From positions 3,410,001 to 3,474,000 of the forward strand of contig NZ_CP126267.1 in assembly GCF_001864935.2 (NCBI RefSeq): a DNA stretch of 64,000 nt. Reading direction: 5' to 3'. Positions 49,273 to 57,745 of this stretch are shown here, piece by piece. A program made the position numbers and the translations under genes. The notes beneath the pieces are model-generated. The model was not told where the DNA came from. It did no database searches and was given only the letters and a program-made list of their open reading frames with translations. The stretch is from Curtobacterium sp. MCBA15_012 (GTDB lineage: Bacteria > Actinomycetota > Actinomycetes > Actinomycetales > Microbacteriaceae). Position 1 is the first letter of the stretch; the number at the start of each line of letters is the position of its first letter.

Positions 49273-51772
49273 TCTCGTCGACGTCGAACATCCGGTCCAG
49301 CGAGATCGTCGGGATCGACGCCGTGATGACGGACCCGTCCGCGCGCAGCGTGCCCTGGATGTCGCTCGTGGTGGGTGCGTGGCCGGACATCCGCGGGCCG
49401 TGGTGCGGCAGCGGCACGACGGTCGGCTCCCCCGGCAGCACGTCCCACTGCTGGTTGTGCACCCACGCGGTGAAGCCGTCGCCGGTCTCGACCGTGAACG
49501 TCATCGTGGCCTCTTCGAGGTCGACCCGGATGCGCGAACCGTGGATCGTCAGCCGGTAGGTCAGACGCTCCCAGTCCTTCGGCAGCCGCGGGTTGAACGT
49601 CATCCGCCCGCCGTGGTCGCGCATGCCCCCGAAGCCGTTGACGAGCGCGCCCCAGATGCCGCCGGTCGAGGCGATGTGCACCCCGTCCGAGGTGTTGCCG
49701 TGCAGGTCCGCGAGGTCGACGTACAGCGCCGTGAGGAAGTACTGCGCCGCGAGGTCGTGGTACCCGACCTCGGCCGCCATGATCGACTGCACGACCGCCG
49801 ACAGCGTCGAGTCCCCGGTGGTCAGGGCGTCGTAGTAGTCGAAGTCGCGGCGCTTCTCGGCGGCGGTGAACTCGTGGCCCTGCAGGAACAGCGCGAGCAC
49901 GACGTCGGCCTGCTTGAGCACCTGGAACCGGTAGATGACCAGCGGGTGGTAGTGCAGCAGCAGCGGGCGCTTGGACTCCGGCGTGTTCTCGAGGTCCCAG
50001 AGCTCCTTGTCGAGGAACTGGGCGTCCTGCGGGTGGATGCCGCGGTGCGGGTCGAAGGGGATCTCCATCGACTCGGCGGCGTGCTCCCACTCGACGACCT
50101 CGGACTCCTGGAGCCCGGTCCGCCGGACCATGCGGCCGTACTCCTCGGGGTCGTCGACCGCGAGCTCGTGGCAGGCGTTGACGGCGAACCACAGGTTCGC
50201 CCGCGCCATGACGTTCGTGTAGAGGTTGTCGTCGACGACCGTCGTGTACTCATCGGGTCCGGTGACACCGTCGATGTGGAACTTCTTGTCGCCGTTCGAC
50301 CGCCAGAACCCCAGGTCGGACCACAGTCGCGCGGTCTCGACGAGGATGTCGATCGCGCCGCGCTTGAGGAACTCCCGGTCACCCGAGGCCCGCACGTACT
50401 GCATGAGGGCGTGGGCGATGTCCGCATCGATGTGGTACTGCGCGGTACCGGCGGCGTAGTAGGCGCTCGACTCCTCGCCGTTGATCGTCCGCCACGGGAA
50501 CAGGGCACCGCGTTGGTTCAGCTCACGGGCACGCGACCGCGCGGCGTCGAGCATGTTGTAGCGGAACCGCAGCGCGTTCCGGGCCACGATCGGCGCCGTG
50601 TACGACAGGAACGGCAGGACGTAGATCTCCATGTCCCAGAAGTAGTGACCGCCGTACCCGGACCCGGTGACGCCCTTGGCGGCGATGCCGTGCCCGTCGG
50701 TCCGGGCGGTCGCCTGCGCGAGCATGTAGAGGTTCCACCGGACGGCCTGCTGGATCTCGGGCTGCCCGGGGATCTCGACGTCGCTCCGGGTCCAGTAGTC
50801 GTCCATCCACGCGCGCTGCTTCGCGAACGTCTCGTCGACCGTCTCGGTGCGGGCGCGGTCGAGCGTCCGGTCGCAGCGGTCGGCGAGCTCGCGGGCCGGC
50901 ACCCCGCGGGACGTGTGGTACACCACGTGCTTCACGAGCCGGGTCGGCACCCCGCGGCGCGCCTGCACCCGGTACACGTGCTTCGCGAGGTCGTCCTCGA
51001 TCGACGAGGACTCGTCCCAGCTGTTCTCGGTCTCCAGGTGGTGCTCGACACCGACGCAGATCGTCATGCCCGAACTCGCGGCCTGGTAGCCGAGCAGGGA
51101 GCGCCCGCCGGTGCTGCGCTTGAGCTTCGGTTCGAGCACGCGCTGCGTGAACGTCTCGGCCTTGCGCGGGTCGAAGGCGTTCGCGGCCGCCCGCATCCCC
51201 GCGTGGTACTCGTCCTGGACGTCCTGGCGGTTGAGGATCTGGCTCGAGAGCAGCAGCGATGCGTCACCGTCGAGCACGGTGACCTCGTAGTCGATGACGG
51301 CGAGGTGCCGGTCGGTGAAGGACACCAGGCGCTTCGAGCGGATGCAGACCCGCTTGCCGGACGGCGTCGACCACTCGGTCTCGCGGTACAGGTAGCCGCC
51401 GCGGAACTCGAGCCGGCGGGTGTGGCGCAGGACGTCGGCCTCGGCGAGGACCAGGGGCTCGTCGTCGACGTACAGCCGGATCACCTTGGCGTCGGGTGCG
51501 TTGATGATCGTCTGCCCGGTCTTGGCGAAGCCGAAGGCGTCCTCGGCGTGCCGGATCGGCCAGGTCTCGTGGAACCCGTTGACGTACGTGCCGTACTGCA
51601 CGCCGCCCCGGCCTTCGTCGAGGTTGCCGCGGAGGCCGAGGTAGCCGTTGCCGACCGCGAAGTTCGTCTCGGCGACGCCCTGCTCGTCGGGCGCGTACTC
51701 GGTCTCGACGAGCGCCCACTCGTCGACCGGGTAGCGGACGCGGTCCAGGGGGTCGGAGGTGATGGGGTTCAT
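49262..51772 (-). CDS. Glycoside hydrolase family 65 phosphorylase (trehalose/maltose/kojibiose type)
   Basis: Inverting disaccharide phosphorylase of 836 residues, cytoplasmic. The N-terminal beta-sandwich begins EWALVETEYAPDEQGVAETNFAVGNGYLGLRGNLDEG; the (alpha/alpha)6 barrel contains GVTGSGYGGHYFWDMEIYVLPFL, RGALFPWRTINGEESSAYYAAGTAQYHIDADIAHAL and the catalytic glutamate in GVTGPDEYTTVVDDNLYTNVMA; the C-terminal block has LHGNTSDGVHIASTGGIWGALVNGFGG. Phosphorolysis would release glucose and beta-glucose 1-phosphate, which the upstream pgmB product isomerises. Both genes are minus strand, 59 bp apart, and probably one operon. Trehalose is the likeliest substrate in this lineage, not certain. 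Confidence 0.94.
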   Translation of the reverse strand: MNPITSDPLDRVRYPVDEWALVETEYAPDEQGVAETNFAVGNGYLGLRGNLDEGRGGVQYGTYVNGFHETWPIRHAEDAFGFAKTGQTIINAPDAKVIRLYVDDEPLVLAEADVLRHTRRLEFRGGYLYRETEWSTPSGKRVCIRSKRLVSFTDRHLAVIDYEVTVLDGDASLLLSSQILNRQDVQDEYHAGMRAAANAFDPRKAETFTQRVLEPKLKRSTGGRSLLGYQAASSGMTICVGVEHHLETENSWDESSSIEDDLAKHVYRVQARRGVPTRLVKHVVYHTSRGVPARELADRCDRTLDRARTETVDETFAKQRAWMDDYWTRSDVEIPGQPEIQQAVRWNLYMLAQATARTDGHGIAAKGVTGSGYGGHYFWDMEIYVLPFLSYTAPIVARNALRFRYNMLDAARSRARELNQRGALFPWRTINGEESSAYYAAGTAQYHIDADIAHALMQYVRASGDREFLKRGAIDILVETARLWSDLGFWRSNGDKKFHIDGVTGPDEYTTVVDDNLYTNVMARANLWFAVNACHELAVDDPEEYGRMVRRTGLQESEVVEWEHAAESMEIPFDPHRGIHPQDAQFLDKELWDLENTPESKRPLLLHYHPLVIYRFQVLKQADVVLALFLQGHEFTAAEKRRDFDYYDALTTGDSTLSAVVQSIMAAEVGYHDLAAQYFLTALYVDLADLHGNTSDGVHIASTGGIWGALVNGFGGMRDHGGRMTFNPRLPKDWERLTYRLTIHGSRIRVDLEEATMTFTVETGDGFTAWVHNQQWDVLPGEPTVVPLPHHGPRMSGHAPTTSDIQGTLRADGSVITASIPTISLDRMFDVDETTA

Positions 51773-51831
51773 GCGTGTGTGCTCCGTGGGAGGGAGGTCG
51801 TGGGGGTGTCGGGGACGGGAGGCGCGGCGCG

Positions 51832-52614
51832 CTACCGCCCGGCTGGCTGGTCCGTGCTCGTGGTCGCGTCCGGCAGCTCGCCGAGCAGGTCGGCGAGGTC
51901 GGTGACGACGACGTCGGCACCGTGCTCGCGCAGGGCGTCGGCACCGGCACCGCGGTCGACGCCGACGACGAGCCCGAAGGCACCGTTGCGGCCGGCTTCG
52001 ACCCCGCTCGTGGCGTCCTCGACGACGACGCACTCGGCGGCGGTCAGCCCGAAGCGGCCCGCGGCGTCGAGGTAGGTGTCCGGCGCTGGCTTGCCCGCGA
52101 GGCCGTCCTGTCGTGCGACGAGGCCGTCGACCACGACCGGGAAGCGGTCGAGGATCCCCGCGGTCCGCAGCACCTGCGTGGCGTTCGCGGAGCTCGACAC
52201 GACCGCGACGTGCATGCCGGCGTCGATCGCGGCGGTCAGGAACCGCAACGAGCCGGGGTAGGGCTCGACGCCGTGCTCGGTGAGCTCGGCCGTGAACTCG
52301 GCGTTCTTGCGGTTCCCGAGCCCGCACACGGTGTCGGCGTCGGGTGCGTCGTCGGGGGTGCCCTCGGGCAACTCGATGCCGCGCGAGGCGAGCAGCGTGC
52401 GCACACCGTCGTAGCGGGGCTTGCCGTCGATCGAGGCGAAGTAGTCCTGCTCGGTGTACGGGGCCACCCCGTGCGCCGCGAGGTACGGCGTGAAGAGCCG
52501 GCTCCAGGCGCGCATGTGCACGTCCGCGGTGGGGGTGAGGACGCCGTCCAGGTCGAACAGGAGCGCTCGTGTGTCGGCGAGTCGCGCTGGTGTGCGCCGG
52601 TCCGGCGTCGTCAT
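51832..52614 (-). CDS. pgmB: Beta-phosphoglucomutase (HAD family)
   Basis: Enzyme of 260 residues converting beta-glucose 1-phosphate to glucose 6-phosphate. Motif I ALLFDLDGVLTPTADVHMRAW carries the two active-site aspartates; the cap includes YTEQDYFASIDGKPRYDGVRTLLASRGI, a typical substrate loop; motif II VAVVSSSANATQVL, motif III lysine in GLAGKPAPDTYLDAA, motif IV CVVVEDATSGVEAG. Length and cap match the actinobacterial forms encoded beside GH65 phosphorylases. The ATG at 52614 has CGGAGG 5 nt upstream; an ATG at 52632 is an alternative. Confidence 0.93.
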   Translation of the reverse strand: MTTPDRRTPARLADTRALLFDLDGVLTPTADVHMRAWSRLFTPYLAAHGVAPYTEQDYFASIDGKPRYDGVRTLLASRGIELPEGTPDDAPDADTVCGLGNRKNAEFTAELTEHGVEPYPGSLRFLTAAIDAGMHVAVVSSSANATQVLRTAGILDRFPVVVDGLVARQDGLAGKPAPDTYLDAAGRFGLTAAECVVVEDATSGVEAGRNGAFGLVVGVDRGAGADALREHGADVVVTDLADLLGELPDATTSTDQPAGR

Positions 52615-52840
52615 GGCATCCTCCGCGTGCATCGTGCTGTCTCGGTATGACGTCGTCGTCGTGTGCTCAGGCGAGTCTAGGACCGGGCCGGGTCCGCCGT
52701 TCCGGTGCCGCACGCACCTGTGGACAGCGTTCACCGGTCCGACGCCTGTGGAGGAACGGACAACCGCCTGCGCCCAGTGGACGTTCCGGGAGCCCGGTGA
52801 GGCCCCCTCGGTGACGCTGACCGGGACGGAAGGCACCACC

Positions 52841-54178
52841 ATGACCAGCGACACCGCCGCACGCCCCCAGGGCGAGACCGGCTCGAAGCTCCAGCAGGCG
52901 ATCACCGGCCCCCTGCTCTACCTGTTCATCCTCGGCGACGTCCTGGGCGCCGGCATCTACGCCCTGATGGGGACGCTCTCGAAGGACGTCGGCGGCGCAC
53001 TGTGGGCACCGCTCGTCCTCGCGCTGCTCCTCGCCCTGCTCACCGCCGGGTCCTACGCCGAGCTCGTGACGAAGTACCCCAAGGCGGGCGGTGCCGCGGT
53101 CTTCGCCGAGCGGGCCTACAAGGTGCCGATCGTGTCGTTCCTGGTCGGCTTCAGCATGCTCGCCGCCGGGGTCACGAGCGCCGCCGGGCTGTCCCTGGCC
53201 TTCGCCGGCGACTACCTCGGCACGTTCGTCGACCTGCCGCCGGTGCCGACCGCGATCGTGTTCCTGGCCCTCGTCGCGTGCCTGAACGCCCGCGGCATCT
53301 CGGACTCGCTGAAGAGCAACGTCGTCATGACCATCATCGAGGTGTCCGGCCTCGTCATCGTCGTCGTGGTCGTCGCGGTGATGCTCGGCGGTGGCGGCGG
53401 TGACGTCTCGCGCGTCGGGGCCTTCCCGGCCGAGGCGAACCCGGCCCTCGCGACCCTGAGCGCCGCGATCGTCGCCTACTACTCGTTCGTGGGCTTCGAG
53501 ACGTCGGCGAACGTCGCCGAGGAGGTCCGCGAGCCCCGCAAGGTCTACCCGAAGGCCCTGTTCGGCGCCCTCGCGACCGCCGGTGTCGTCTACGTGCTCG
53601 TCGGCCTCGCCAGCTCGATCGCCCTGCCCGCGTCGGAGCTCTCCGACTCGAGCGGCCCGCTGCTCGCCGTCGTGTCCGCGTCGGGCGTGCCGATCCCCGA
53701 CTGGGTGTTCAGCCTGATCGCGCTCGTGGCCGTCGCGAACGGCGCCCTGCTCACGATGATCATGGCGAGCCGCGTGACCTACGGCATGGCCGAGCAGCGG
53801 CTGCTGCCGAGCCTGCTCGGCAAGGTCCTGCCGAACCGGAAGACCCCGTGGACCGCCATCGTCGCGACCACCGTCGTCGCGATGCTGCTCACGCTCGTCG
53901 GCGACGTCGGCACGCTCGCCGAGACGGTCGTCCTCCTGCTGCTGATCGTGTTCATCAGCACGAACGTCGCGGTGCTCGTGCTGCGGAAGGACAAGGTCGA
54001 GCACGACCACTTCCGGGTCTGGACCGCCGTGCCGGTGCTCGGTGTGGCCTCGTGCATCCTGCTGCTCACGCAGCAGAGCGGGCAGGTCTGGCTGTACGCC
54101 GCGGTGCTGCTGCTCGTGGGCGTGGTCCTGTACGTGGTGGCGCGCCTCACGCGCCGCCGCGAGCGCACCGCGGCGTAG
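52841..54178 (+). CDS. APC-family amino acid permease
   Basis: Membrane transporter of 445 residues with about twelve helices. KLQQAITGPLLYLFILGDVLGAGIYALMGTLSKDVGG contains the helix 1 GAGIY substrate motif; LTAGSYAELVTKYPKAGGAAVFAERAY helix 3; AYYSFVGFETSANVAEEVREPRKVYPKALFG the helix 6 region. It resembles the YhdG/SteT-like or ethanolamine-type APC proteins; substrate unknown. The ATG has GGAAGG 10 nt upstream. Three palindromic repeats lie directly downstream. Confidence 0.93.
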   Translation: MTSDTAARPQGETGSKLQQAITGPLLYLFILGDVLGAGIYALMGTLSKDVGGALWAPLVLALLLALLTAGSYAELVTKYPKAGGAAVFAERAYKVPIVSFLVGFSMLAAGVTSAAGLSLAFAGDYLGTFVDLPPVPTAIVFLALVACLNARGISDSLKSNVVMTIIEVSGLVIVVVVVAVMLGGGGGDVSRVGAFPAEANPALATLSAAIVAYYSFVGFETSANVAEEVREPRKVYPKALFGALATAGVVYVLVGLASSIALPASELSDSSGPLLAVVSASGVPIPDWVFSLIALVAVANGALLTMIMASRVTYGMAEQRLLPSLLGKVLPNRKTPWTAIVATTVVAMLLTLVGDVGTLAETVVLLLLIVFISTNVAVLVLRKDKVEHDHFRVWTAVPVLGVASCILLLTQQSGQVWLYAAVLLLVGVVLYVVARLTRRRERTAA

Positions 54179-54184
54179 GGACGC

Positions 54185-54330
54185 GGACGGGAGGCGCATG
54201 ACGGGCCGGTCACGCGCCTCCCGTCCGGTGCGTGTCGGCCTGGAGGCGCAGTGCGGGCCGGTCACGCGCCTCCGGCCGCGTTCGTGGCGGACGGGAGGCA
54301 CGGGGCGGACCCGCTCCGTGCCTCCCGTCC
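54185..54330. repeat. Three successive GGAGGCGC-family palindromes
   Basis: Complete hairpins at 54185-54226 (18-bp arms, one mismatch, GGACGGGAGGCGC), 54242-54273 (8-bp core arms GGAGGCGC) and 54289-54330 (15-bp arms GGACGGGAGGCACGG). They fill the gap between two convergent genes and differ mainly in loops, which suggests tandem duplication or repeated insertion. Confidence 0.85.
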
Positions 54331-54361
54331 GTCGTCCGGTCGCGTCAGCCGTCCGGACGTG

Positions 54362-55084
54362 TCAGCCGAGGGTGCGGACCCAGTCCTCGATCGCCGCGGC
54401 GATCTCGCTGCGCGCCTGCGCGCGCGGGATCGTCGCCGTCCCGTCACCGGGCTGGTCGCCGTAGGCGCCGAAGTCCGCGTGGTTCGCGCCGACGACCTCG
54501 ACCGTCCGCACGTCCGCCGGCAGCTTCCCGCGCGCAGCGGCGACCTTCGCCGGGGTCGACAACCCGTCGCGTGACCCGGAGACGCTCAGCACGTCGAGGT
54601 CGGTGTCCGACAGGTCGTCCGCGCAGTAGCTGCCGAGGAGCAGGAGCCCGCCGGCCTCTCGGGCGAGCTGGCACGCACGGACCCCGCCGAGGGAGTGCCC
54701 GCCGACGGCCCACGTGGTGACCCGCGGTGCGTGCGCCTCGAACGTCGACAGCGGACGCGTGTCGAAGAACGCCAGGTTGAGCGTCGGCTTCGTGATGACG
54801 ACCGTCGTCCCCGCGGCGACCACCTGCCGGAACGTCGCCATGTAGGCGTACGGGTCGACCTTCGCGCCGGGGACGAACACGATCCCCTTCCCGTCCGCGG
54901 TGCCGGTGGGGGTCATCACGACGGCGTCGCCGGCGTCCCGGACGGCCACGCGGTCGTCCCGCCAGACCTGCAGCGCTGCGCTGCGGGTGCCCGGCATCAC
55001 GATGTGCGCGTACACGAGGAACGCCACCACGAGCAGGACGACGACGGTCAGGACCCAGGCGGTCCCTCGCAGGGCACGGTGCAC
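54362..55084 (-). CDS. Membrane-anchored alpha/beta-hydrolase
   Basis: Predicted 240-residue hydrolase anchored by an N-terminal helix (WVLTVVVLLVVAFLVYAHIV, 10-29), with the catalytic domain outside. GIVFVPGAKVDPYAYMATFRQVVAAGTTVVITKPTLNLAFFD, the nucleophile elbow GGHSLGGVRACQLA, acid region DVLSVSGSRDGLSTPAKV and histidine VVGANHADFGAYGDQPGDGTATIPRAQA match the alpha/beta-hydrolase family 5-like group common in Gram-positive bacteria. It starts at GTG 55084, 2 bp after the stop codon of the acetyltransferase-methyltransferase gene, so the two are one operon. Confidence 0.9.
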   Translation of the reverse strand: MHRALRGTAWVLTVVVLLVVAFLVYAHIVMPGTRSAALQVWRDDRVAVRDAGDAVVMTPTGTADGKGIVFVPGAKVDPYAYMATFRQVVAAGTTVVITKPTLNLAFFDTRPLSTFEAHAPRVTTWAVGGHSLGGVRACQLAREAGGLLLLGSYCADDLSDTDLDVLSVSGSRDGLSTPAKVAAARGKLPADVRTVEVVGANHADFGAYGDQPGDGTATIPRAQARSEIAAAIEDWVRTLG

Positions 55085-55086
55085 GG

Positions 55087-56358
<1,272 letters not shown>

Positions 56359-56364
56359 GGCTCG

Positions 56365-56370
56365 ACGGTA
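56365..56370 (-). promoter_or_regulatory. Leaderless-type -10 hexamer TACCGT
   Basis: Minus-strand TACCGT ends 6 nt before the GTG at 56358. Confidence 0.55.
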
Positions 56371-56395
56371 CCGTCCGGCGTCGTCCGGTCGCGTC

Positions 56396-56450
56396 GATGG
56401 AGCAGACGATGTCGGGTGGGGCGGCCGCACCCGACATCGTCTGCTCCATC
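56396..56450. repeat. GGAGCAGACGA-family palindrome, perfect 23-bp arms
   Basis: Perfect 23-bp arms (56396-56418, beginning GATGGAGCAGACGATG, and 56428-56450) with a 9-nt loop. It closely resembles the degenerate palindrome at 19784-19839. It lies between two co-oriented genes. Confidence 0.9.
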
Positions 56451-56534
56451 CGCGGAAGGGAGCGGGACAGTACGGGACGGAGCGGGACCGAGGCAGGCGA
56501 GCGGGTGCCGGGCGTCAGGAGCCGGGGCGTTGCG

Positions 56535-56996
56535 TCACCGCGTCGCTGCCTCGTCCAGCTCGGCGAACGTGGCCGCGTACCGCTCCCGCACGGCGGCCCA
56601 CCCGTGCGCACCGACGAGGTCCGCGACGTCCACCGCGCGGAAGATCCCCGCCTGGTGCAGCGGCTCGGACGTCCCGGGCAGCCGGAGCTCCTGGCGGAAG
56701 CTGCCGTCCTGCCGGTCGAAGCGCAGGGTGTGCCGGGCGACGTCGTCGTCCCAGTCCGCCGACGGCCACGAGATGAAGTCGACCTCGACCGGGCCCGAGC
56801 GGACGTCGGCGGTGGCGACGTAGCTGCCGTGGTGGTCCTCGCCGGGCGACAGGATCGTGTACGACCCGTTCGCCCGGTAGACCAGGACGGCCTCGGCGAA
56901 GGGCTTGCCGTCGAACAGCCGGGTGTAGCGCAGGGCCTGCGCGTGGACGGGGGCAGCGAGGGGGACCGACACGGCCCCGGACGGTGACTCGGTCAT
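56535..56996 (-). CDS. Hypothetical protein
   Basis: Soluble protein of 153 residues without a family I can name. The first half looks like a beta-rich domain (VHAQALRYTRLFDGKPFAEAVLVYRANGSYTILSPGEDHHGSYVATADVRSGPVEVDFISWPS), the second ends in helices (AVDVADLVGAHGWAAVRERYAATFAELDEAA). The ATG at 56996 lies 6 nt after a TACCGT hexamer. It is a single unit between the fusion gene and kdpE. Confidence 0.75.
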   Translation of the reverse strand: MTESPSGAVSVPLAAPVHAQALRYTRLFDGKPFAEAVLVYRANGSYTILSPGEDHHGSYVATADVRSGPVEVDFISWPSADWDDDVARHTLRFDRQDGSFRQELRLPGTSEPLHQAGIFRAVDVADLVGAHGWAAVRERYAATFAELDEAATR

Positions 56997-57002
56997 GCCG
57001 AC

Positions 57003-57008
57003 ACGGTA
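57003..57008 (-). promoter_or_regulatory. Leaderless-type -10 hexamer TACCGT
   Basis: Minus-strand TACCGT ends 6 nt before the ATG at 56996. Confidence 0.55.
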
Positions 57009-57049
57009 GCGAGCGGCACGCCGCGGGCGGAAGGGCCCGCGGCGCGGGG

Positions 57050-57745
57050 TCAGCCGCCGGTCGGGTCGAACCGGTACCCCATCCCCGACTCGGTCACCAG
57101 GTACCGCGGGTGCGACGGCTCCGGCTCGAGCTTCCGCCGCAGCTGCGCCATGTACAGCCGCAGGTACCCGGAGTCGTTGCCGTGCGTCGGGCCCCACACC
57201 TCGGTGAGGAGCATCTCGCGGGTCATCAGCCGCCCGGGGTTCGTCACGAGCACCTCGAGCAGCCGCCACTCGGTCGGGGTGAGCCGGATCGCGGGCCCCG
57301 TCGGCGGCGTGACCTGCTTCGCGACGAGGTCGACCACGAGGTCGCCGACCGCCACGGTGGGGGTCGCCCCGGCGGTCGCCGCTGCCGTGGCCTGCCGTCG
57401 GCCGAGGGCGCGGAGCCGGGCGAGCAGCTCGTCCATCTGGAACGGTTTCGTCACGTAGTCGTCCGCGCCGGCGTCGAGCGCGTCCACCTTGTCGGACGAG
57501 TCGGTCCGGCCGGAGAGCACCAGCACGGGGACCTGCGACCAGGCGCGGATGCCCTCGAGCACCCCGATGCCGTCGAGCCGGGGCATCCCCAGGTCGAGCA
57601 GGACGATGTCCGGGCGCTCGGTGATCACGGCGTCGATCGCGGCGCGGCCGTCCCGCGCGGTGGCGACCTCGTACCCGCGGGCGGCGAGGGTGACGGCGAG
57701 CGCCCGGACGAGCTGGGCGTCGTCGTCGGCGATCAGGACCTTCAT
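57050..57745 (-). CDS. kdpE: Response regulator KdpE
   Basis: OmpR-type regulator of 231 residues that activates the Kdp potassium pump. Receiver: KVLIADDDAQLVRALAVTLAARGYEVATA with the acidic pocket, phosphate acceptor Asp in DIVLLDLGMPRLDG near 52, and KPFQMDELLARLRAL. C-terminal winged helix: VDLVAKQVTPPTGPAIRLTPTEWRLLEVLVTNPGRLMTREMLLTEVWGPTHGNDSGYLRLYMAQLRRKLEPEPSHPRYLVTESGMGYRF, with the KdpE-specific GYLRLYMAQLRRKLE. Its ATG overlaps the kdpD stop codon (ATGA). Confidence 0.97.
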   Translation of the reverse strand: MKVLIADDDAQLVRALAVTLAARGYEVATARDGRAAIDAVITERPDIVLLDLGMPRLDGIGVLEGIRAWSQVPVLVLSGRTDSSDKVDALDAGADDYVTKPFQMDELLARLRALGRRQATAAATAGATPTVAVGDLVVDLVAKQVTPPTGPAIRLTPTEWRLLEVLVTNPGRLMTREMLLTEVWGPTHGNDSGYLRLYMAQLRRKLEPEPSHPRYLVTESGMGYRFDPTGG

